From: Rhizopus arrhizus | Lineage: Eukaryota > Mucoromycota > Mucoromycetes > Mucorales > Rhizopodaceae | DNA length: 64,000 nucleotides | Direction of reading: 5' to 3' | Assembly: GCA_024220505.1 (NCBI GenBank) | Contig: JAKZZE010000009.1 | Span: 1,684,001 to 1,748,000, forward strand | Shown here: in pieces, positions 55,890 through 64,000 of the stretch | Position numbering within the stretch: the first letter of the stretch is position 1 | Layout of the letters: the number at the start of each line of letters is the position of its first letter | Program-made: the position numbers and the translations under genes | The notes under the pieces: generated by a model | Told to the model about the DNA's origin: nothing | The model's database searches: none | The model's input: the letters and a program-made list of their open reading frames with translations, nothing else

Positions 55890-57820
55890 ATGAAACAGGA
55901 GCAAGCAAAGTTGAATTCTGGTCCAAGAAAAAAGAAAGCCACTAGAGCCTGTATACACTGTCAAAAGGTACACACACCCATATAAATCTGTAATTACAAA
56001 GGTGGCCCTTAAAAGTCGACTAAATTATAAACATATATACAAATGTATATATTCACTTAGGCACATCTTACCTGTGATGATTGTAAGAACATTTCATTAA
56101 AAAATGATTTAGACATCCTAAATATTAAATTTATTTTGTAGCACGTCCTTGTCAACGATGTATAAAAAGAAACCTTTCTACTACCTGTACAGATGGTGCT
56201 AGGAAAAAAGCAAAATACTTGCAAGATATTGATGGTGAGAAATAGAGATTTACAAAAGTATTACTTGTCTAACTTGCTATTATAGAAACAATTAATACGC
56301 CTACAACAGCTTATAGTCCTCAAACATCAGTATCAACATCCACAAGTTCTTTTGGCCCTGGAGAGACAAACGAATTTCAATCTCAAAACTTTATGAACAG
56401 TGGTAAAAAAAAGTGTTAACTGGAACCCCTTGAATGCTTAGTTTTTATTCATACAGAAGCACATTCGATATTAAATGCAGCAGCGAATAGCGCTTTACTT
56501 CCAATGGAGAACTATAATTACGGATTTGGATCGAATGCAACAAACCTTGAATATTCTATACTCTCCAATATGCTTGGATCTCCTATGATTAACACTAGCA
56601 GCACTTCAGCAACTCCCAATGCCCAACAAAATACATTGAATAATATATGGACTTCGCCTACTGTAGGCAACGTGGATATGTTGAGAGGAGATTCTTCATT
56701 TTTATCAAGCCATAATACCACACGGCTCATGTCCAATACAACCTCTAACAACGCATTTATGAATGGGTCCAGCAATAACAATGCTAGCAACGCCAACATC
56801 AGTAACGGAACACTGAAGAGACCACCTGTAGCCTCAGTTGCATCCTCTAGTATGGATACATCACAAATTTCTGCTTCAGGCATATCCTCTTTATCTGCTT
56901 ACGGCGATGGTGCAGTGGTAGCCAAAGTTGCAAGTCCTATTACAGTTAATACAGGGCCTGCTGTCAAAAGAAGAAATCAAACAATTACACCAGAGATGGC
57001 CTATGCTAGTGCGACCAAACCATTTAGTTATGCTGATGGATATCATTATCTTATAAACTATGTAAAGACTAGGTATAGGAGACTTTTTTCTTTAAAAAAA
57101 AGACAACAGCACTGTACTTAATGTTTACTTTTTTTTTAAAAAAAAGGATGAGTAGAGAAGATTTGATGAGAATTAGTAGAGCGCTGGCGCTTTTTAGACC
57201 ATCTGTTTTAGCATCTATGATGAATTTAACCGAAGATGATTTGGTATTTACAGAGAAATGCTTACAACGTACGCTCCTTGTAAGTTCTTTATACTTTCAT
57301 GATATAAAAGAACGAGGTCCATCAATTTATTTTTAGGAATATGAAAAATTGATTAGTTATTCAGGAACGCCTACAGTTGTATGGCGTAGAACAGGGGAAA
57401 TAGCTTTGGTAGGTAAAGAGTTTTCACTACTTACTCAATGGTCTCGAGATATGTTACTCAACAAAAAAACTTACATTTATGAGGTAATTCAAACGAGAAT
57501 TTTACCAAAAACATGTGAAACAGAACTTACAAATGCTGTTTTTAATAGCTTATGAGCAATCCATCAGCAGTGGAATATTGGGAAAAATATGCGCTACATG
57601 CATTTGATAACACAGATTCAGCAGTCTATAGTACATGTATATTGATGAGCCCTACAAAACGGGTCGTGCCATGTACTTTTTGCTTTACTATCAAACGAGA
57701 TATCTTTGATTTACCTAGTGTTATTGTAGGAAATGTAAGTCAATTTTTGTTCGGTTGGCTGCTTATTAACAAAGCTTTTTTCTTTTTAAAAAAATATAGT
57801 TTTTGCCTATTCTAAGCTAA
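55890..57820 (+). CDS. ERT1: Zn2Cys6 transcription factor, AcuK/Ert1/Rds2 family
   Basis: Nine exons: 55890-55967, 56061-56082, 56142-56234, 56286-56402, 56457-57072, 57147-57279, 57337-57483, 57549-57734 and 57800-57820, giving 470 aa. The zinc cluster is assembled across three exons: [21 protein letters not shown] and [10 protein letters not shown], then [12 protein letters not shown], the hallmark of the AcuK/AcuM and Ert1/Rds2 regulators that activate gluconeogenic genes on non-sugar carbon. A ~230-residue Asn/Ser-rich linker is followed by the conserved [17 protein letters not shown] and [19 protein letters not shown], and a PAS-like end ([17 protein letters not shown], then [18 protein letters not shown]). 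A 22-nt second exon and a 21-nt last exon are unusually small but keep phase and family sequence. Confidence 0.9.
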
Positions 57821-58005
57821 AGATTTGTTTATTTTCTTATTTATTCCTCCGTATTTGATTGCTTATAGAACACTTTTTTTTTTTCTTCAATATTACTAAT
57901 CAACTTGCTTGCATTTAAAACTTTGTGCCTTTGTTCTGTTTGTTTATCTGTTGCGCCATATTTAATAACATTTATTTTTATAGAGTCATATGAAAAATAT
58001 ATACA

Positions 58006-59523
58006 TTAAAAATTATAATAGTTCCCATGATATTCTGTATGATATTCAGAAGTAGAATATCTATTGCCATAAGGATGAGCTGTGTATTTCAGATTACTAT
58101 AATCTTTCTTCTGCTGTTTATAAGCCAAATATTCATCGGAAACAAGTTGATCTCTTTTGTTGTCTATCAATGATGTCTTTGTGGAGCTTGTTCGTTGAGA
58201 TGATGTCTGCTTACGTTCAGGATTCCACTGAATATCCTTTACATGAAGAGGTGGTGGATTGTCGCCTTTGCTTGATTGCTGTATAGACATGTTACTGAAT
58301 TCACTCGTCATACGCGCAAATTGACTGTATGAATAATAAGGAAACGTATGTTGATGGTCGTAGGCAGTATCTTTTAATTTCTCAATAACAGAAGGCGACA
58401 ACACCTGTTTATGTTTGATACCAACTTCTTGTTGCTGTTGCTGTTTTAGGTTTGCTAAACTACTGAAAAGCGCCGATAGCGTCCCTGCGCCATTATTACT
58501 ACTATTGGAGGGCGTGATAGGTGGACTGTGTTCGTTATTAAAGTAAAGGGCAGATTTTCGTTTAGCCTGTTTGAGAGAATTTGCTGAAACGGTTGGTGTA
58601 GGCAGCGGTGACCCCTTTTTGGGAGTCTGAGCAGGGCTGTTACCAACACTTGAAGGATGCTTTTTGTGATCTGCTTGCATCTGTTTTTGAGACCTGCGAA
58701 CGTCCTTATCCAACATGAGCTGTAACTTTTGTTCGTTTGTACGCTCCATTTTCTGTTTCTTTTCTTGCAATCTTCCTCCAGCAGAGGGCAACACGGCTAT
58801 ATCGTCCTGCACACCTTTACTGATTGGGTCTCTTTTCCAGCCTCCATCGTCGGATTTGTCAAGTAAGGTAATGAGTGATACAAGTAAAAGCAATTCGAGT
58901 TCCTTTGACTGACTCAACTCGCAACGAAGCATGTTATATCCAAGTAGTGATACAATACCAAAATATTCATCTTTTAATGTTCTAGATAGATACTGTGCCA
59001 CACAAATGTCGCCTAAGTCAAAAGGATGACCCCTTTTATTTTAGTTTCCTTCACAACATGTACAACACAATACCTGTCTTTCTTATTGCCCGGCATTCTA
59101 AATTATTACTCATACGACTTTCTCGAACCCTGCAATAAAAAAAGAAGGATTAAGCAAAGGAAAACAAAAACGGTAAAAATATGAAGCTTCAAACCATCTA
59201 TATCTCTCTCCTTCCCAAGCAAAGCTCCATTCAAATCCGATTTTTGAGGTATCACGCAACTCTACTTGAGTATCTTGCTCATTTTCATAATGCAAGATAA
59301 TGTGTTTTACTTTATCTGTAGCACTCTTTGCATGAACTTCAGCCATCATTTCAAACGTAATCGGATGAACAAGACTGACGGCATAAAATTTGGAGAGTCG
59401 ATGTCTGATCTTGATATATTGTAGTTTATTTGTCTTTTTGTTTTTAATATCTACAATAGCGTAATTTCGAGGATGGCTTGATAAAATGTAATGTGTTACC
59501 ACATCGTCAATAGTAAGCGTCAT
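58006..59523 (-). CDS. tubby-C-terminal-like domain protein (tentative) with long disordered tail
   Basis: Three exons on -: 59523-59195, 59129-59074 and 59012-58006, giving 463 aa. The first ~190 residues (MTLTIDDVVTHYILSSHPRN, YAIVDIKNK, GFEWSFAWEGERYRWVRESR, CRAIRKTGDICVAQYLSR, DEYFGIVSLLGY) alternate strands and end in a hydrophobic helix (LELLLLVSLITLLD). This order fits the tubby-like/LURP-one beta-barrel with its central helix, as in fungal DUF6593-type proteins. The assignment is by pattern and could be wrong. The remaining ~270 residues are Lys/Gln/Ser-rich and disordered with proline clusters (GSPLPTPTVS) and end Tyr/His-rich (YSTSEYHTEYHGNYYNF). No catalytic motif is visible. Confidence 0.7.
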
Positions 59524-59690
59524 TCTAAAGGTGAAAAAAAGGAAAATGATGAAAGAAAACAGAAATCTGCTTGAGTTTTATATAATGTGTATGCATGTGT
59601 AACGATATCACACGCACCGCAGTTAAAAATAATGTAAAAGGCTTCCTCTCTCTTTGTGTATTCGTATACAAGCTTTATTAATTTTTTCTA

Positions 59691-62600
59691 TTAATCTCTG
59701 AAATAACGAGGTTCATTGAATACGTGATAACGGTGTCCACGTATTCCTTGACCATAAAACATGGAAGGATATCTTAATTCTGGTTTAACTTCTGATTCTG
59801 CAATGCGATCATAAGACGCTTTCCAATAGTCCTTGGGATTACTGACCACTTGGAATTTACCAGACTGAATTTCAGTATCTGTAATGCCTCCATGACTAAT
59901 ACGAGCATAACCCACACGACGTAAACCTCTGTAGCCTACATACTCACACCAACGATCCCAGTCAGTAGGATCAATATCATTCATATCACCATCATCAAAC
60001 AACAAGTGATAGATTTCCTGTTGTGGTTTAGTGACTACATAACCGAGGAAGACAAACGGATTGGGGCTCGTTCGCATAATCTCAGCTAACTTTGTAGTCT
60101 GTTGAATTCTGTCATTATAATTTTCATCCTGTCCATTGTGACTAACAATAAAGTCGACAGGTTGACCATAAACATCTAACGTAGCGTGGATAGCACAGGC
60201 AAGTTCGCCTACAGGTGAAGGTAAAAGATGATGTTCTGATTTGATGATAGGAAACTTGGATAACATTAAACATCCCCAAGTATGTTTCATGCTTGCAGGC
60301 CCCTATTTTTATATAAAAAAGTATTAAACTATAAACATCTACTTAAAATGCAGAGGAATATAAAAAACTTACGAAATCGAGGTAATAACCTAACTCTTCA
60401 GCAATAGATTGTGCCCAATCACGATTACCCATAATAATTCTCATGGTATCAGATTCAAGTAAGCCTAATATAAAAAAGTATAAGTGTGTTGTACATAAAC
60501 CTGAGCGCTTTTTGCTTTACCAACAACATCCAATTCTAAATCACGAATGGCATCACGCATACGACGTTCACTAGCCCACATATCATTATCCAGAGCAAAA
60601 TGAATTGTCCAAATGCCTGCAGTGAATGACTTTTCGGAGGTTGTATAAGGAACAGGTGACTTGGAGTTCATAATTCGGTGAGAAGAGATGAGCGCAGAGA
60701 GTGCAATGAACACAGCGACCAAGATACGTGCCATGAATCGAGCATGTTTCAAAATATGGAATTGTGCCAACCTCTTTTGAACATCTTGACGTGTTTGCTT
60801 GTTGGCATTAAACACACCCAAACCAATCAAGGTCATCATGACGCAAAGAATCAGATCAGTTCTTTCACGAGCATAGACACCGCCAGGTACAAATTCATAA
60901 GCAACAACCCAGACATGTGCCAAACAGAGCAAATTGTATATCATAAAAGCAGAAAATAAGGTGACAAAAGGTGACTGTGCAGAAAGACCGCGGATCATGG
61001 CAGGTGTGATAGACATGAGATAAGTACCCAAGGCAAGTCCAGCATAAAAGGCTGTCCATGAAGAGTAAAGGTAAAAGATGGCGCAAGAGGCTGCACCAAC
61101 AATGTACCATCCAAAACTAGTAGTCAATCGACGGTAGGGGGAGATGATGAGACCCAAGCCAAGAGAAGCAATGGTGGCAATGCCCCAAGGCACAGGATCT
61201 GGGCCATAGTTGGGATAGCCATCAACAGTCCAACGCATGATGGTGGAAGAATCAGTATACATGGAGTGAAAAGCAAATAGCAAAGAACCAAACCCTGATG
61301 CAGCCAATAAGGAGCTGCCAGCGTACTTGACAGCAGATTTATTGTCTGTCTTTGCCTCTGGGCTGCGAGAGGCATCACGTAATATGATATCAAGTGATGC
61401 AATAACGCCAAAGACAAGACCAACATCGTTCAGTCCTCCGTTTTCTCTATTCATAATAGGCCAAATAGGATTTTCAGTAAACCAGGCCATTTTGACAACG
61501 CAGTGCATGATCAAGCCAAGCCCCCAAATAAGAGCAGAACGTTCCAACTCGCCCGTTTGAGAGCTAGATTCCATCCAACCAGCAACCCAGGCACATAAAC
61601 TCAAGCCAATACCACAAGCAGTCATAGACAATCGCCAAACAGGATTAACCTTAAGATAGGAAGCAACGCCTACTAAAGATAACAAATGAATCAAGCCACG
61701 AAATCTGTATACGAATCGTCTCAATGGTGCGATGGCAAGGAAGATGGGTAACAAGGTAATGAAGAGGAAGGCCTCAAATCCAGAGATACCCATGTACCAT
61801 AATGGGAAATACCTAAAACAATGTTGTTATTCATTTATGAAATGGTCAGTCCATGGATAATATTTACCAGATCAAGAGTGTTAAAGAAGTAAGCATCGAC
61901 CAAAATACAAATGCTAATAAAAACGTTATAAGCCCACTTTTTCTAAAGATGTTTTATTCTCTTACCCAGATAGGTCTCAGTAACAAATCCTCTGAACACA
62001 GTCAATGTACGTATAATAGAAGGAGCAATATTTCCTTCAGGGCTATTATCATATTAATGTCAATACTTTTATAGAAGAAATGAATGTCACTTTACTTGGT
62101 TACAAATGGTGCAGAAGCTCTATAACGTAAAAGTTAGTTTTCAGTACATGCAACGCAAAAAATTCAATTGACTTACGAAGCTACTACTGCTGCGGAACTT
62201 GGTGATTTGTTGACGATTGTCAATTCGAAATTTTGGAATTCCAAAGCTGTTACTGCATCATAAGCAACATCATACAATATCAAAGACCATTCAAAGAAAG
62301 CATAGGTTGTGTAAGCTGTACAATCCAAAAAAGCTTAATTGTTTTCCTTTTTAATTGATATATTTCTTGTATTACCTCCAGGTATTCTGTGCACTTTGTG
62401 CTGAATAAAGAAATAAATCATTGGTGGCAAGGTTGTAAAAAAAGCAGCTGTAAGGAATCTTCTCCATTTTACAGCAGTTTGACTTTCTTTTGAGCTTGAA
62501 TAAAGAACACCCAATTGCCAAGGCAAAGTGCAGAGCAAATAAAGCACCATGGCCACATCGTGCGTTAAATGATCATCAGTTGAGGTAATATAAACCCATC

Positions 62601-63174
62601 CACCACAAGCAACTGTTCTGATAACGCCAACAGACAATAAAAATAAACCAAACCCGTTGGATACTGTCTTTGCAGAGGACACTGTATAAAAATACCACAA
62701 AAAGACAAGTGCAAATCGTGGACCGGAGGTCAAGGCAATAAAAATCTGAAAAATAGCACGAGCAGGGTACCTGTCTCCAGTAGTTGCACTTACACTAGGG
62801 AACCATTCCTATGTGCAAAGTGCCTTTAGTATTACAAACTACATTTACGAAAAGTTTCGCTTTACATCAGGATATCCAAAATATTCGTTTTGTACAATTT
62901 TATGGTAATGTGTATAGCAACCTACAGCAAGTGCAAACAAGAAGGCGCCTTATTGACACTGTTAGTTGTGTGTATGTGTGCTTATATTGGGTATATAAAT
63001 ACTTTACTGTAAGCGAAAAGTGTATGCGAATAAGAGATATACTTTGCTCCAATCTACGTGTTTCTTTACGGTAAGTAAGCTGCTATTACTATTTTCTTCT
63101 TTTTCTTTTCTTTTTTTTTTTACTCTTTTTATAATCACTGACTCTACTTGATTAAGTAGAGACTTTTCAGTCAT
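59691..63174 (-). CDS. CWH43: Cwh43, GPI-anchor lipid remodelling protein
   Basis: In yeast Cwh43 exchanges the diacylglycerol of GPI anchors for ceramide. Eleven exons on -: 63174-63124, 63053-63008, 62948-62866, 62808-62376, 62315-62177, 62119-62096, 62042-61966, 61913-61868, 61812-60521, 60464-60373 and 60302-59691, giving 964 aa. The Frag1/PGAP2-like N-terminal half includes [20 protein letters not shown] and [15 protein letters not shown] second multispanning block runs from [20 protein letters not shown], with about ten hydrophobic segments, to [13 protein letters not shown]. The C-terminal endonuclease/exonuclease/phosphatase-like domain has [32 protein letters not shown] and the ending [16 protein letters not shown]. 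Several 5' exons are only 24-83 nt; their joins rest on family sequence and phase, and the first exon is the least certain. Confidence 0.92.
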
Positions 63175-63271
63175 CTTAAAAGTGTGTAAAGAACAAAGAA
63201 AAAAAAGAATATTGAAATTGGAGTTTTAAACTACGAAAATAATAAAACAGGAACATGCTTTTGAAGGTACT

Positions 63272-63898
63272 TTATTCATGAAGAATAACCACAGGATGTT
63301 CGTTCTCTCGCATTTGTTCGAGGAACCACTTTACTCTTTCTTTTTTACGGCAATCTACTTTACAGAAATATTTCTCTGTCTGCAAGTGTAGCTTAAAACT
63401 GTCAACATCTGTTTTGTCTGCCATGTGATTGCCTTGCTTATTTGTATCATATTGCTCATCAACTCTGTCTCGTAGGATCTCTTCTTCAACAACATCTTTC
63501 ACTCTTTCGTTTTTCGTGAAGTTTTCGAGTGTGTCTCTTTCATTCCGCATAATATCGTCTTCAAACATTCTTTCCAATGTTTCTTCTGTCAGTTCTCCTT
63601 TTGTTACTGAATTGCCTTTTACTGTATCTGCTTCAATATTTGCCTTTGGTGCTTCTTCTTCATCGCTTGATAGTAATTCAATGACCTCTTTTTTCTCAAC
63701 CATGGGCTGTAATAACTTTGGTAGATTACATAAATCGTCATTCTTTCTTCTAAAATCTCGTAAAACACGCTCTACTGTAGCCTGGTCCTCATCTTCACTT
63801 CCATCCGAAACTACAATAGGTACTATTCTGCTTTTCTTTTTAACACTTGTGTATTCCTTTTTGGCATCTTTTTGAATACTGAAATTAGTTGATTCCAT
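63272..63898 (-). CDS. acidic protein with two SUMO-interaction-like motifs
   Basis: An intronless 208-aa frame starting MESTNFSIQKDAKKEYTSVK. Two short hydrophobic cores followed by Ser/acidic runs, IVPIVVSDGSEDED (about 25-38) and KEVIELLSSDEEEA (about 70-83), match the SUMO-interacting motif pattern (V/I-x-V/I-V/I next to acidic residues or CK2-type serines). The middle is charged and helical (EETLERMFEDDIMRNERDTL). The C-terminal part, FKLHLQTEKYFCKVDCRKKE then VKWFLEQMRENEHPVVILHE, is more ordered but not recognised. A role in SUMO-dependent DNA repair or chromatin is possible, but unproven. Confidence 0.65.
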   Translation of the reverse strand: MESTNFSIQKDAKKEYTSVKKKSRIVPIVVSDGSEDEDQATVERVLRDFRRKNDDLCNLPKLLQPMVEKKEVIELLSSDEEEAPKANIEADTVKGNSVTKGELTEETLERMFEDDIMRNERDTLENFTKNERVKDVVEEEILRDRVDEQYDTNKQGNHMADKTDVDSFKLHLQTEKYFCKVDCRKKERVKWFLEQMRENEHPVVILHE

Positions 63899-64000
63899 AA
63901 TATTGTTTTTGTTAACAGTGTGTGTCTACTTTCCCATGAACATTAGCTTTTTTTTAGTTTATCCTTATTGTTAAATTGAATAGATACTAAAGCACTACTG
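63899..64000. other. window edge, no feature
   Basis: Promoter-side sequence of the SUMO-motif gene. Nothing further can be supported in the last 102 bp. Confidence 0.4.

Overview
The window looks like nuclear DNA of an early-diverging filamentous fungus, most likely Mucorales (Rhizopus/Mucor type). The evidence is an AT-rich, homopolymer-rich background, many introns of about 45-60 nt with GT...AG ends, a tubby-like protein, a DUF8032-like protein and an SMP-domain protein, and fungal cell-wall and secretory enzymes. Gene models were built by eye, by joining exons so that the conserved family sequence and the reading phase both hold across each splice. No database search was run.

Layout. 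1-7 kb is gene-poor. It holds one tRNA-Ser(CGA) and, just downstream, a decayed LTR-retrotransposon fragment (gag plus retropepsin, no reverse transcriptase) with three in-frame nonsense codons and a leader carrying four copies of a short motif. 7-13 kb has mitochondrial Lon protease (+) and the queuosine salvage enzyme QNG1 (-). 13.5-15 kb is a Tc1/IS630-type transposon derivative with two 300-bp inverted arms. 15.8-23.3 kb has the plasma-membrane H+-ATPase (+), a chitin synthase (-) carrying two apparent 1-nt deletions, and a UspA-domain protein (+). 25-34.6 kb is the densest part: mL49, a DUF8032-like protein with a duplicated domain, a coiled-coil protein, an SMP-domain protein, an M20 peptidase, a PRELI/UPS protein and a methyltransferase. 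34.6-36.8 kb is a GH47 alpha-mannosidase. 37-40.7 kb is transposon debris. 40.7-42.4 kb has a Nop15/NIFK-like RNA-binding protein and a bZIP factor. 42.4-54.2 kb is sparse, with only an F-box protein and a GATA factor. 54-64 kb has a secreted repeat precursor, an AcuK/Ert1-type zinc-cluster regulator, a tubby-like protein, the GPI-lipid remodelling protein Cwh43 and a small protein with SUMO-interaction-like motifs.

How the genes relate. There are no operons and no obvious biosynthetic cluster. Several genes serve the cell surface and secretory route (H+-ATPase, chitin synthase, GH47 mannosidase, Cwh43, the secreted repeat precursor) and three serve mitochondria (Lon, mL49, PRELI/UPS).

The strongest candidate for something not described in detail is the 432-residue secreted protein at 54235-55533. 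It has a signal peptide, seven ~40-residue repeats bounded by Arg-Arg (Kex2-type) sites, and a 130-residue Asp/Gly/Asn tail. It reads as a Kex2-processed repeat peptide precursor fused to an acidic minisatellite-encoded tail.
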